Shown: positions 1 to 8,363 of the stretch, one piece after another | Layout: each line of letters starts with the position of its first letter | Numbering within the stretch: the stretch's first letter is position 1 | Assembly (NCBI RefSeq): GCF_902498065.1 | Contig: NZ_CABVIR010000001.1 | Location: 496,001-560,000 of the forward strand | DNA length: 64,000 bases | Direction of reading: 5' to 3' | Source: Pseudomonas fluorescens | Lineage (GTDB): Bacteria > Pseudomonadota > Gammaproteobacteria > Pseudomonadales > Pseudomonadaceae | Program-made: the position numbers and the translations under genes | Notes under the pieces: generated by a model | Database searches by the model: none | What the model was told of the DNA's origin: nothing | The model's input: only the letters and a program-made list of their open reading frames with translations

Positions 1-132
1 CAAGCGTTTTTCCTCGGTGCGGGTCAGAAACAGGATGCGCAAGTCCGCCCCCGCTTGTTCCAGCAGCGGTTCACGCTCGCAGTTGCAGGCACCGGGCGGG
101 CAGGGTTGGCGGATCGGCAGCGAAGTGGTCAT
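1..132 (-). CDS. Hypothetical small protein, 3' part cut by window edge
   Basis: Forty-four codons are visible, starting at an ATG whose complement ends at 132 and running off the left edge. The N-terminus is cysteine-rich (CPPGACNCER at residues 11-20) and is followed by a charged segment ending EEKRL. Codon use is typical of the neighbours. The start has a weak GAGTC-type ribosome site. I do not recognise a function; the closely spaced cysteines could bind metal, but that is inference. The frame is open to the window edge, so length and C-terminus are unknown. Confidence 0.6.
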   Translation of the reverse strand, partial: MTTSLPIRQPCPPGACNCEREPLLEQAGADLRILFLTRTEEKRL

Positions 133-303
133 AGGACTCAATCATAGAGCGCTCTGCGCGTGTTTGCCCACTGTGCAGAACCTGCACTCGGCCTCTCGGA
201 TTACACCGATCCCCTGTAGATACCGTCTTACCCCTCACCGAGCAAGTGCAAGATTCGGGTCAAACGTCTGACCCGATTTGAGCACCCCGTAAACTCGTCA
301 ACC

Positions 304-555
304 TCAGGCCAGCATCGACAGCAAAGCACCCTGACGATCGAGTTTGGCCAGATCGTCAAACCCTCCGACATGCGTGTCACCGATAAAAATCTGCGGCACG
401 CTGCGCCGACCGCTACGGCTGAGCATCTCCTGGAATTTCCCCGGTTCCGATTGAACGTTTATTTCCTGTGCCGCAATGCCTCGGCTGGCCAGCAGCATTT
501 TCGCGTTACGGCAGTAAGGGCAGGTGTCAGTGGTGTAGAGCGTCACGGTGTTCAT
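304..555 (-). CDS. grxC: Glutaredoxin (GrxC type)
   Basis: This 83-residue cytoplasmic thiol-disulfide oxidoreductase would reduce protein disulfides and mixed glutathione disulfides using glutathione. The dithiol active site CPYC lies at residues 12-15, followed by the cis-proline segment SVPQIF and the GGFDD glutathione-binding turn, in the order of class I glutaredoxins, and the length fits GrxC. I chose the internal ATG (MNTVTLY) rather than one five codons upstream because the fold normally begins right at this strand. It lies 27 bp downstream of the AhpD-like gene on the same strand, so the two thiol-redox genes may be co-transcribed. Confidence 0.9.
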   Translation of the reverse strand: MNTVTLYTTDTCPYCRNAKMLLASRGIAAQEINVQSEPGKFQEMLSRSGRRSVPQIFIGDTHVGGFDDLAKLDRQGALLSMLA

Positions 556-582
556 AAGTGGTGCTCCCAAATTGAAAGTCGT

Positions 583-1101
583 TCAAGCATCGATGGCCGG
601 GAAATCGATCTCGGTCAGGGCGACGTTGTTGAGGTAATTGGTCAGGGTCTGCGAGGCCACGTGGGCGATCACTTCGATGATCTTGCTGTCGTTGATGCCG
701 GCTGCCCGTGCCGCTGCGATCTGCTCGTTGCTCAGGTGGCCGCGGCTTTCGGTGATCTGTCGGGCGAGGGTGGCAAAGGCATTGAGCTGGCCGTTGCGGG
801 CGCTGAGGATATCCTGCGCAGACAACCCGGCCTTGCCGGCAAACACTGTGTGGGCTGCGAGGCAGTAGTCGCATCCATTTACCTGGGACGTGGCGAGAAA
901 GATCGCTTCTTTCTCGGTGGCGCTCAGCGACGTTTTACCGAGGGCCGCAGACTGTTGCAGATAAGAGGACAGCACGGCGGGTGCCTGCGCCAGCGTCTTG
1001 AAGACATTGGGCAAAAAACCGATTTTTTTCTGCACGCCTTCCAGCAGCGGGCGGGTGGTGTCGGTGGCGTGTTCGAGGCTCAGGGTGTTGATGCGGCTCA
1101 T
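583..1101 (-). CDS. AhpD-like/carboxymuconolactone decarboxylase family protein
   Basis: The 172-residue protein carries the AhpD-family redox signature: Cys77 and Cys80 in CDYC, with His84 four residues on (CDYCLAAH). Family members act as peroxidase partners or as alkylhydroperoxidase-like enzymes; the real substrate cannot be read from the sequence. An all-helical pattern and the family length support the call. The neighbour is a glutaredoxin on the same strand, and an AraC-type regulator is divergent about 135 bp away, so that regulator may control this pair (inference). Other possibilities are a gamma-carboxymuconolactone decarboxylase-like enzyme without the ring-cleavage role. Confidence 0.82.
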   Translation of the reverse strand: MSRINTLSLEHATDTTRPLLEGVQKKIGFLPNVFKTLAQAPAVLSSYLQQSAALGKTSLSATEKEAIFLATSQVNGCDYCLAAHTVFAGKAGLSAQDILSARNGQLNAFATLARQITESRGHLSNEQIAAARAAGINDSKIIEVIAHVASQTLTNYLNNVALTEIDFPAIDA

Positions 1102-1235
1102 GGTGAATCTCCGTAGAGGACTGCGCGGTGTGCGCTGGGTACGGGGTCCATGTTAGTGACGAGCGCTGGCCTATTGGCTGCAAATCGTCGAGGATATGCG
1201 ACAGATCGTCCAGATATGCCATCAGGAGCCTGTCC

Positions 1236-2063
1236 ATGGATCGCCTGTCCACTTTGCTCAGCCATTTCGGCGTCAGCGCCGGCACCTTCCACAGCGGCAC
1301 GTTCTGCGGCACCACCGGTTTTGACGGTGATCAGGCCTGTGGGCATCTTCATCTGCTGCAATCGGGCGAGTTGACCCTGAAACTGGCCGATGAGCGCGCG
1401 ATTCAGCTCAACACACCCACCTTGATTTTCTTCCCTCGACCTTACCGCCATCGATTGATTGCCTCTGACGCGTCCGACACGCAACTGGTGTGCGCCTCGC
1501 TGACGTTCGATGGCGGTGGGGGGAATGCCCTGGCGGCGGCCTTGCCCGATTACCTGGTGCTTGATCTCGAAGAGGTGCCGAGCATGGCCGGTACGCTGGA
1601 CTGGCTGTTCAACGAAGCCTTCGGCGGCATTTGCGGTCGCGAAGCGATGATGGACCGTCTGTTCGAGGTGCTGGTGATCCAGTTGCTGCGGCACATTCTG
1701 ACTAACCGCGAACAAAGCCCCGGCATGATGGCCGGTCTGGCCGACCCACGCCTGGCACGCTCGTTAAGTCTGATGCACGACACGCCCGGCCAGTCCTGGA
1801 CCGTGGCTGAGTTGTCGGCGGCAGCCAACATGTCCCGAGCCAGTTTTGCCGAACACTTTCGGCAGGTGGTGGGGCAAACCCCGGTTGATTATCTGGTGAG
1901 TTGGCGCATCAGCCTCGCCCAGAAACGCTTGCGTGAAGGCAAGTCCATTGCCCTGATTGCCGATGAAGTGGGGTATGAAAGCCCTTCGGCGCTCGCTCGT
2001 GCGTTTCGGCGCAAGACAGGCGTCAGTCCGCGAGAGTGGTTGCACAGCAGCAAGCGTCGATAG
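1236..2063 (+). CDS. AraC-family transcriptional regulator, cupin_6 type
   Basis: This 275-residue regulator has an N-terminal cupin-like sensor region (roughly residues 1-165, with HLHLLQSGELTL and FFPRPYRHRL) and a C-terminal double helix-turn-helix (about 180-270) ending in the family signature GYESPSALARAFRRKTGVSP. The start at MDRLSTLLSHF is preceded by AGGAG at 1224-1228; the longer open frame upstream has no better site. It is divergent from the AhpD-like and glutaredoxin genes, the usual arrangement when this subfamily activates a neighbouring oxidoreductase gene. That regulatory link is inference; the inducer is unknown. Confidence 0.88.
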   Translation: MDRLSTLLSHFGVSAGTFHSGTFCGTTGFDGDQACGHLHLLQSGELTLKLADERAIQLNTPTLIFFPRPYRHRLIASDASDTQLVCASLTFDGGGGNALAAALPDYLVLDLEEVPSMAGTLDWLFNEAFGGICGREAMMDRLFEVLVIQLLRHILTNREQSPGMMAGLADPRLARSLSLMHDTPGQSWTVAELSAAANMSRASFAEHFRQVVGQTPVDYLVSWRISLAQKRLREGKSIALIADEVGYESPSALARAFRRKTGVSPREWLHSSKRR

Positions 2064-2344
2064 TTTTTTGTCGCCGGTCTTTCGGCAGCGGAAGAACTCA
2101 GTTTCAAAGCCGGTTTCAGAGGGGCGGAGGCCCACATTTGAGGCGTTTCAAGGGCATAGAGATCCTTGGAGCGACGAGGGCTTTTTGCCGTTTTTTTGAC
2201 GCCATACTCCCTTGATTTTTATTTTTATTTATTGTTGTGACGGACCATTGACGTAATGGCGATGTGCTTATAGGCTCAAATCAGCTGGGTAACGAATCCT
2301 TCATTCGGTATCAGGAAAACCCTGTGTGCAGGGAGGCGGTCTTT

Positions 2345-2842
2345 ATGCGTTCATCACTGATTCTCAAATCCGTTTTGTTCTGCGTGCTCTTTAATGGTGC
2401 GGCCATTGCCACCGCCCAGGCGGCACATTTGGCTCGTGAAATTAACCGCATAGGTAATACTTGCGAAGCGCATGGTCCAAAAGTGGGCATGACTGCCGCC
2501 GATCAGGGTAGCGCCCCTTCCACCGTTGCGAATGCTCCGGGCGATACAGCTGGGGCCGGTGATATCAGCTTCGCTGATACAGCAAAAAGTCAACTCAACC
2601 ATCTGATTGAGTCTGCCGCCAAGGTGGGCGCTACCGTCAATAGTTCTTCCTGCGACGGATTAATGGCGCAAGTTGCAATTGACAAGTTAATGGCAAATTC
2701 AGGTGCGCAAAGTAAAGTTTTGAGTGGCGAGAATGATGTCCTCACCCATCAACCGAATGCAGTTTCGTTATCTGCTGCCGCCTGGCTGTTTTCATCAGCG
2801 TTATTCGGTTTTGTTATGGTCGCCAACCGGCGGAAGGTATAG
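2345..2842 (+). CDS. Small secreted protein with PEP-CTERM/VPLPA-like C-terminal tail
   Basis: A 165-residue protein with a strong ribosome site (GGGAGGCGG) before the ATG. Residues 1-24 form a signal peptide ending AQA. The middle is low-complexity and Ala/Ser/Thr/Asn rich with two cysteines (Cys38 and one in SSSCDG). The C-terminus has the three-part layout of an exosortase sorting signal: a short motif VSLSAAAWLF, a hydrophobic helix, then NRRKV. This closely resembles the VPLPA variant of PEP-CTERM, with the prolines replaced by serine. It sits directly upstream of an exopolysaccharide export operon, as PEP-CTERM proteins often do. No exosortase is visible in the window, so it may just be a C-tail-anchored membrane protein. 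Confidence 0.6.
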   Translation: MRSSLILKSVLFCVLFNGAAIATAQAAHLAREINRIGNTCEAHGPKVGMTAADQGSAPSTVANAPGDTAGAGDISFADTAKSQLNHLIESAAKVGATVNSSSCDGLMAQVAIDKLMANSGAQSKVLSGENDVLTHQPNAVSLSAAAWLFSSALFGFVMVANRRKV

Positions 2843-3207
2843 CTAGCTTCTTGTTTTTGCTGGCGATTATATGGCGCATTGATACTAGTAATTGATATCA
2901 GTTTGATGTGCTAGAGGGATGGCGATGTATCCGTTGAATGACGGATTCTATTAAGCAGAGTGCTATTAATTTGGCAGGCAGACATCGAGGGCGACATGTT
3001 TAACGGCAACTTACTGTTAAATAAAAAACATCCTTCGCCAGCCGTTTTTCGGCAGGCAATAGAAGCGTCGGGCCGAGGAAAATGGGCCGGCACCGATCAC
3101 GAAAATCTGCCCCTTGATCGTTTCCTTGACCTATAAATGAGCAAGAGTGATTTACCCCGGCTTTTGTGTGAAACTCTTGGCAAGGCTACTTAGGCGGAGG
3201 GATCCCG
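2843..3207 (+). promoter_or_regulatory. AT-rich leader region before the exopolysaccharide export operon
   Basis: These 365 bp contain no convincing gene; short open frames on both strands lack ribosome sites and codon bias. The stretch is much more AT-rich than its surroundings and contains near-palindromic pieces such as TACTAGTAATTGATATCA around 2882-2899. It must hold the promoter for the operon starting at 3208 and the end of the upstream secreted-protein transcript, but I cannot place either exactly. Confidence 0.35.
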
Positions 3208-3765
3208 ATGTCGCGTTTCTGGTTACCCGTGGTCTGTGCGCTGGCAATTTTGCCCAGCATTTCCAATGCTGTAGAAAAAGAAACGGCTTACACATTGAGT
3301 CCGGGCGATACGCTCAATGTCTCAGTTTGGGGCGAAGAAAAGCTCAAGCAGGATGTGATCGTTCTTCCCAATGGAAGCATCACTTTCCCGCTGGCAGGGC
3401 AGGTTGAGGTGGCGGGTCTCGATACCACCGCAGTCGAAGAGAAAATAGCGGCCAAGCTTGTAAAATTCATACCCGATCCGCAGGTGAGCGTGGTTGTCAC
3501 GGGCACCGCCGGCAATCTCGTGTACGTGCAGGGCAAAGTGTTGAAGCCCGGCAGTGTCCACTTATCAGGTCAAACGTCAGTGCTGCAGGTTTTGAGCATG
3601 GCGGGTGGACTCGACAAATTCGCCGCCAAGAATGACATCAAGGTCGTGCGACTCGATGGATCAAAACAACAGATCCTGCGTGTCGATTACAACGAGTTGA
3701 TGTCCGGCGATGACATGACCACCAATTTTATTCTTAAGGCCGGCGATACGCTGGTCGTGCCTTAG
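3208..3765 (+). CDS. Polysaccharide export protein, short Wza/EpsA-like
   Basis: This 185-residue periplasmic/outer-membrane protein has a signal peptide (cleavage after about residue 21, SNA), a Poly_export domain (about 28-105, beginning YTLSPGDTLNVSVWGEEKL) and one SLBB-type domain (about 108-185, VYVQGKVLKPGSV). It lacks the lipobox cysteine and the C-terminal transmembrane helix of E. coli Wza, so it is the short form found in EpsA-type systems. GGCGGAGGG precedes the ATG. It starts an export module with the EpsL-like barrel, the GumC-like protein and the tyrosine kinase; the barrel may supply the outer-membrane pore this protein lacks (inference). Confidence 0.9.
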   Translation: MSRFWLPVVCALAILPSISNAVEKETAYTLSPGDTLNVSVWGEEKLKQDVIVLPNGSITFPLAGQVEVAGLDTTAVEEKIAAKLVKFIPDPQVSVVVTGTAGNLVYVQGKVLKPGSVHLSGQTSVLQVLSMAGGLDKFAAKNDIKVVRLDGSKQQILRVDYNELMSGDDMTTNFILKAGDTLVVP

Positions 3766-3767
3766 CC

Positions 3768-4910
3768 TTGCGCGATGCACTAGGGATTACCTTGCTTGCT
3801 CTTCGATCTGCCGGGGTTGCCACGGCAACCCTGATCCTTTCGTGTTCCGGTGTGGCCTCTGCGGCGACCTGGCAGCCGGCAATAACGGTGCCTTCGACTG
3901 TTGAGTACGACAGCAATCCACTGTTGCTCACAAGTGGTGAGAAGGGCGTGACCCGCACCATTATCGCCCCCGATCTCAGCCTCGTCGGCACTTCCGGCCC
4001 GGATGAGTTTCAGTTCGGTCTCGGCGTATACGTCGTGCGTTCTTCGGATACCGACATCGTGACGGACCGTGAAGACCCCCGATTGAAATTGGGGTGGCAG
4101 CGTGAGACGGAAACGGGCGGTTTCGGATTCACTGCCAGGTATGAAGAGAGCTCGACGCTCTCAACTGCCGTTCAGGAAACCGGCGTGGTAGCGGCCGACG
4201 GCACGCAGAAACTTTATACCCTGGGCGGCAACTGGCGCAGGGCTCTCAGCGAGCGAAGTACCTTGCTCAACGAGACTGACTACACTCATGTCACTTACGA
4301 CATTCCCACCCTGATCAACTACGACGAACTGGCCACCCGCTTGACGTGGAACTACGCGTGGAGCGAGAGGACCGAGGTGTTCACCCGTTTAGGCGTCAGA
4401 CGCTATGAGCCTGAGAAGGGCTCGGCAACGGCCTCCTCCTCAAACAGCTACACACCCACGGTTGGCGTGAATTTCCAGGTCTCCGAGCAGTTAAAGGGCA
4501 CGGTGTACGCGGGCGTCAATCAAGTCTCCGGTTCGGGGGACGGCCCCAAGGGGCAAGGCGGTTTTTCCTTGCAATACGCCGGCGAGCGGTTTGATGCGCT
4601 CGTCGACGCCGGTCGAAGTACGGTCGCTAGCGGGGACGGCGGATTCGTCGAGGCGGACACTCTGAGGGGAACATTCAGTTACGCCATCGATGAGGTCCGA
4701 CGCACCGGTTTTGACGCCTCCTGGCAAGACACCAAGGGGCAGACGCCGAATACCCTGATCAATTACAGCGCATGGGTCAGTCAAGAACTCTCGCCTTTTT
4801 GGAATGCCCGCCTATTCTTCACATACAAAGAACGCAAGCAGGACAGCTTGCCGGATGCCAGCGCAAATGTCGTCGGGTTGACCTTGACTTATAGTTACCC
4901 CGGTCTCTGA
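3768..4910 (+). CDS. Outer-membrane beta-barrel protein, EpsL-like
   Basis: About 380 residues with a signal peptide (hydrophobic stretch ending VASA, near residue 32) followed by a mature part made of alternating amphipathic strands with many aromatic residues, typical of an outer-membrane barrel, ending in YSYPGL. Position and architecture match the EpsL family of exopolysaccharide operons. The only start giving a signal peptide is TTG, two bases after the previous stop, so translation is probably coupled; no good ribosome site is visible. It likely forms or helps form the outer-membrane exit for the polymer (inference). Confidence 0.75.
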   Translation: MRDALGITLLALRSAGVATATLILSCSGVASAATWQPAITVPSTVEYDSNPLLLTSGEKGVTRTIIAPDLSLVGTSGPDEFQFGLGVYVVRSSDTDIVTDREDPRLKLGWQRETETGGFGFTARYEESSTLSTAVQETGVVAADGTQKLYTLGGNWRRALSERSTLLNETDYTHVTYDIPTLINYDELATRLTWNYAWSERTEVFTRLGVRRYEPEKGSATASSSNSYTPTVGVNFQVSEQLKGTVYAGVNQVSGSGDGPKGQGGFSLQYAGERFDALVDAGRSTVASGDGGFVEADTLRGTFSYAIDEVRRTGFDASWQDTKGQTPNTLINYSAWVSQELSPFWNARLFFTYKERKQDSLPDASANVVGLTLTYSYPGL

Positions 4911-4931
4911 AATTCAGCTTTGTGATGATCT

Positions 4932-6497
4932 ATGACTACTGAATATGAAATGTCGGTCAACGACTACATTGCAATCATCAAGCACCACGCTGTGCTGTTG
5001 ATCGTCAGTTGCGTGGTGATATTCGGCGTGAGCATCGCGGTCGCGATGTCACTCCCGCCCACCTTTGAGTCCTCCGGCACGATTCTGATCGAGTCGCAAC
5101 AGATCTCGCCTGAGCTGGTCGCGGCGAACAACAGCACCTTTGCCGATGAGCGCATCGAAGTCATTCGCCAGCGCGTGATGACCCGGGAAAATCTGACAGC
5201 GATCATCGATAAATACAATTTGTTCTCTTCTCAAGGCCGGAACTTGAGCGTTTCCGAGAAAATCGATGAAATGCGCAATGCGATTGGCGTCACTCTGGTC
5301 AGCGCCGCGATCAAGGGGCGCGGGGAAGTGACGATTGCGTTTCGCCTTTCCTTTGAGCACCGCCGGCCAGAGATTGCCACCCAGGTGGCCAACGAACTGG
5401 TGACGCTGTTCCTGAATGAAAACATCAGGCAGCGCACCGAGCGCGCCAATGAGAACACAGAGTTCGCAAAGCAGGAGGCAGACAAGCTCGAGGTTGCCCT
5501 GAATGCCCAGGACAGTCGCGTGGCTGAATTCAAGGAGAAGTTCAGCGACGCGCTGCCCGAGAATCGGGAGTTGCTCACGAACATGTTGACGCGCGCCGAA
5601 AGCGACCTCAAAGAAGTCGACCGTGACTACAAGGCTGCCCGTGAGGAATTGCGCTTCAACGAGTTGGAGCTTGTTGCCGCCAACACCGGCGTAGCGACCA
5701 AGCCAGGAGCAACGGGTGCAGCGGCTGACAAGCCGCAGGACCTGGGCAGTCTCAAGGTGGAGTATGCCCGTTTGCAGACGCTGTATACCGACGCCCACCC
5801 CGATGTGCGTGCCGTGAAACGCAAGATTGCGGCACTTGAGGCGAACAAGGCGGTGGCCGGTAGTGCGGCAGTGCCCGTCAATATGGATGTAGCCAAGGCT
5901 CAGGCGCGGATCGCCGCCACCGAGGTACGTATCAAGTCACTGGCCGATCAGAAGCAGCAGACGGTCCAGAAAATATCCGAATACCAGGCGCGGATTATTG
6001 AAATGCCTCAAGTCGAGCGCGGCCTGATCACACTGATGCGCGACCATGACAACGCGAAAAAGAAATATGAGGAGATGCGCGCCAAAGAGATGAACGCGAG
6101 AATTTCCGAAAGCCTGGAACAGGAAAACAAGGCGGAACGCTTTGTTCTCCTGGAGTCGCCGCTGATGCCTGAAAAGCCGGTTCGGCCGAACCGCAAGAAA
6201 GTGGTCGCGATGGGCTTTGTGCTTGCCCCGGTGGGCGCTGGCGCGCTGGTGATGCTGCTCGAGATGATGAGTTCGCGCGTACGCGGTGCTGAAGCCCTGG
6301 CCAGTGTGCTCGGCAGACGCGTACTGGTTTCCATTCCCTACATTCACACCATGGCCGAACTGGAGCGCCGCAAAAAATGGCGAACGCGCCTGATCCTGTG
6401 TGGAGTCGTGTTGTTCGCGATCCTTCTGGTGCTCGTGCACTTGCTCTACATGCCTCTGGATCAGCTGGCGTATAAAACGCTGGGCCGGTTTGCATAA
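4932..6497 (+). CDS. Polysaccharide co-polymerase, Wzz/GumC family
   Basis: This 521-residue inner-membrane protein controls chain length and links synthesis to export. It has a Wzz N-terminal domain with a transmembrane helix at about residues 19-38, a long periplasmic coiled coil (about 165-400, rich in Glu/Lys/Ala), the proline-rich Wzz segment (PEKPVRPNRKK) just before a second helix near residue 430, and a third hydrophobic segment near 485-505. There is no kinase domain: the cytoplasmic kinase is the next gene, so Wzc function is split into two proteins. The extra C-terminal helix is like GumC/EpsF-type proteins. The 21-bp gap to the upstream gene suggests a single operon. Confidence 0.9.
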   Translation: MTTEYEMSVNDYIAIIKHHAVLLIVSCVVIFGVSIAVAMSLPPTFESSGTILIESQQISPELVAANNSTFADERIEVIRQRVMTRENLTAIIDKYNLFSSQGRNLSVSEKIDEMRNAIGVTLVSAAIKGRGEVTIAFRLSFEHRRPEIATQVANELVTLFLNENIRQRTERANENTEFAKQEADKLEVALNAQDSRVAEFKEKFSDALPENRELLTNMLTRAESDLKEVDRDYKAAREELRFNELELVAANTGVATKPGATGAAADKPQDLGSLKVEYARLQTLYTDAHPDVRAVKRKIAALEANKAVAGSAAVPVNMDVAKAQARIAATEVRIKSLADQKQQTVQKISEYQARIIEMPQVERGLITLMRDHDNAKKKYEEMRAKEMNARISESLEQENKAERFVLLESPLMPEKPVRPNRKKVVAMGFVLAPVGAGALVMLLEMMSSRVRGAEALASVLGRRVLVSIPYIHTMAELERRKKWRTRLILCGVVLFAILLVLVHLLYMPLDQLAYKTLGRFA

Positions 6498-6508
6498 GGA
6501 ATATAGAT

Positions 6509-7297
6509 ATGGAAATTATCAAGCCCGATACCGAAAACACCGAGCCCAAGAACTCGTCAAAAGCCATGACACCCACTGCGCAATCTACAGGTCTGAATGC
6601 GCTCAGTTATGTGCAAACCAAAGTTGTCCCTTTGCGGCCGGATCACCTCGAGCGCAATCGCATTGTGGCGTACAACAAGAATTCACATATGGGCGGGGCG
6701 TTCGATCTGCTGCGTACGCAAGTGCTGAAAGTCATGGAAGAAAATGGCTGGCGCACGCTCGCTATCACCTCGCCGACACCGGAGGCCGGCAAGACGGTAT
6801 TGGCGATCAACCTGGCAATGAGCATCGCTCATCACACCACCAAGACGGCATTGCTGGTGGATTTCGACTTGCGCCGTCCGACGGTGGGTACCTGCCTGGG
6901 GCTGTCGATGGAGAAATCGCTTAATGAATACCTGGCCGATGAAGCGGAACTGCAAGAGGTTCTGGTTAACCCGACCTTGCCGCGCTTTGTAGTCCTGCCG
7001 ACCCGTAAGCCGATTCCTCTCTCCACCGAGGTGCTGTCATCGCCCAAGGTGAGCCACTTGATCGGTGATTTACGCGAACGCTACAACTCACGAGTCGTGA
7101 TTTTCGATTTGCCGCCCATCTTGAGTTCGGACGATGTCATTACCGTCCTGCCCAAGTTCGACTGCGTCCTGCTCGTGGTTGCCAATGGCATGAACAGCAG
7201 GAAAGAAATCGAGGAAAGCCTTCACCATCTGGGGACCGCCAATCTGATTGGCACCGTGCTGAACAAAGCCGAGCCGCAAAACCGCTCGTACTACTAG
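6509..7297 (+). CDS. Bacterial tyrosine kinase (CpsD/CapB/BY-kinase)
   Basis: A 262-residue cytoplasmic P-loop kinase that works with the adjacent GumC-like co-polymerase. It shows Walker A (SPTPEAGKTVLAINLA near residues 91-106), Walker A' (LLVDFDLRRPT near 116-126) and Walker B (VVIFDLPPIL near 196-205). The canonical SxxxGEGKT P-loop is slightly altered to PEAGKT. The tyrosine cluster that is phosphorylated in this family is reduced to the terminal YY in RSYY. It is the last gene of the export module, 12 bp after the previous stop, and is followed by a convergent galE. Confidence 0.88.
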   Translation: MEIIKPDTENTEPKNSSKAMTPTAQSTGLNALSYVQTKVVPLRPDHLERNRIVAYNKNSHMGGAFDLLRTQVLKVMEENGWRTLAITSPTPEAGKTVLAINLAMSIAHHTTKTALLVDFDLRRPTVGTCLGLSMEKSLNEYLADEAELQEVLVNPTLPRFVVLPTRKPIPLSTEVLSSPKVSHLIGDLRERYNSRVVIFDLPPILSSDDVITVLPKFDCVLLVVANGMNSRKEIEESLHHLGTANLIGTVLNKAEPQNRSYY

Positions 7298-7340
7298 TCC
7301 ATTACCCTCACACGGTCGGCGCTATTGGCGAGCGCCGACT

Positions 7341-8318
7341 TCAGTGCCAGGGATGCTTCTTTTCCCAGCTCCAGGCGTGCGTCACGATCTGTTCCAGTGA
7401 AGCAAATTGTGGCTGCCAGCCAAGTAGCGTACAGGCACGTTGGGGGTCTGCCACGAGTCGTGGTGGATCACCCGCACGGCGCGGCGCATCGCTGACGGAG
7501 ATGTCCTGACCGGTCACGCGGCGCGCGGTGTCTATGACTTCCTGTACCGAGAACCCTTGGCCGTTACCGAGGTTGAACGCCGTGCTTGCACCGCCGGCCA
7601 ACAGGTAATCCACGGCCAGTGCGTGAGCGGCCGTCAGATCGGCAACGTGGACATAGTCGCGAATGCACGTGCCATCCGGCGTGTCGTAATCGCGACCATA
7701 AACGGTGATGGACGCGCGTCGACCGGAGGCCGCTTGCAGGATCAGTGGCAGCAGGTGGGTTTCCGGTTCATGGCGTTCACCCAGCTGTCCTTCAGGGTCG
7801 GCGCCGGCGGCGTTGAAGTAGCGCAGGCAGACCGATTTGAGACCGTAGGCGCGGTCGAAATCCTCAAGCATCTGTTCCACCATCCACTTGCTGCGACCAT
7901 ACGGGTTGATCGCCGCCTTGGGGTGTTCTTCGTCGATGGGCACGTACACCGGGTCGCCATAGACGGCGGCAGTCGAGGAGAAGATGAACTGCTTGACGTT
8001 CGCGCGAACCATGGCTTGTAGCAGCGTCAGCGTGGCGGCGAGGTTGTTCTGGTAGTACTTGGCCGGTTCAGTGACGGATTCGCCGACCTGTATGAACGAG
8101 GCGAAGTGGAACACGGCATCGAAGTGGTGTGCGGCAAACAAGGCGTCCAGGGCCTGCGCATCGGCGATGTCCAGCTCAACCAGCGTTCCGCCCGTCAAGG
8201 CGTCGCGATACCCCGTGGAAAAATTGTCGGCCACCACCAGCTCGTGGCCTGCGCGCAATAGATGCTTGACCATGTGCGAGCCGATGTAACCTGCGCCGCC
8301 GACCACCAAAAAATTCAT
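7341..8318 (-). CDS. galE: UDP-glucose 4-epimerase
   Basis: This 325-residue short-chain dehydrogenase-type enzyme interconverts UDP-glucose and UDP-galactose, supplying precursors to the polysaccharide locus. It shows the NAD-binding GGAGYIGSH at residues 7-15, the catalytic Ser/Thr region FSSTAAVYG, the YGRSK motif (Tyr and Lys of YxxxK) and the sugar-binding stretch NPYGRSK...RYFNAAG. The start MNFLVVGG is preceded by a strong AGGAGGACAGG site. It is the last gene of the reverse operon with the polymerase and the glycoside hydrolase (45-bp gap). A second galE elsewhere in the genome is likely but cannot be seen here. Confidence 0.95.
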   Translation of the reverse strand: MNFLVVGGAGYIGSHMVKHLLRAGHELVVADNFSTGYRDALTGGTLVELDIADAQALDALFAAHHFDAVFHFASFIQVGESVTEPAKYYQNNLAATLTLLQAMVRANVKQFIFSSTAAVYGDPVYVPIDEEHPKAAINPYGRSKWMVEQMLEDFDRAYGLKSVCLRYFNAAGADPEGQLGERHEPETHLLPLILQAASGRRASITVYGRDYDTPDGTCIRDYVHVADLTAAHALAVDYLLAGGASTAFNLGNGQGFSVQEVIDTARRVTGQDISVSDAPRRAGDPPRLVADPQRACTLLGWQPQFASLEQIVTHAWSWEKKHPWH

Positions 8319-8363
8319 CCTGTCCTCCTGGAAACTGTTGCTGTGCATACGCAGATTGTACCG

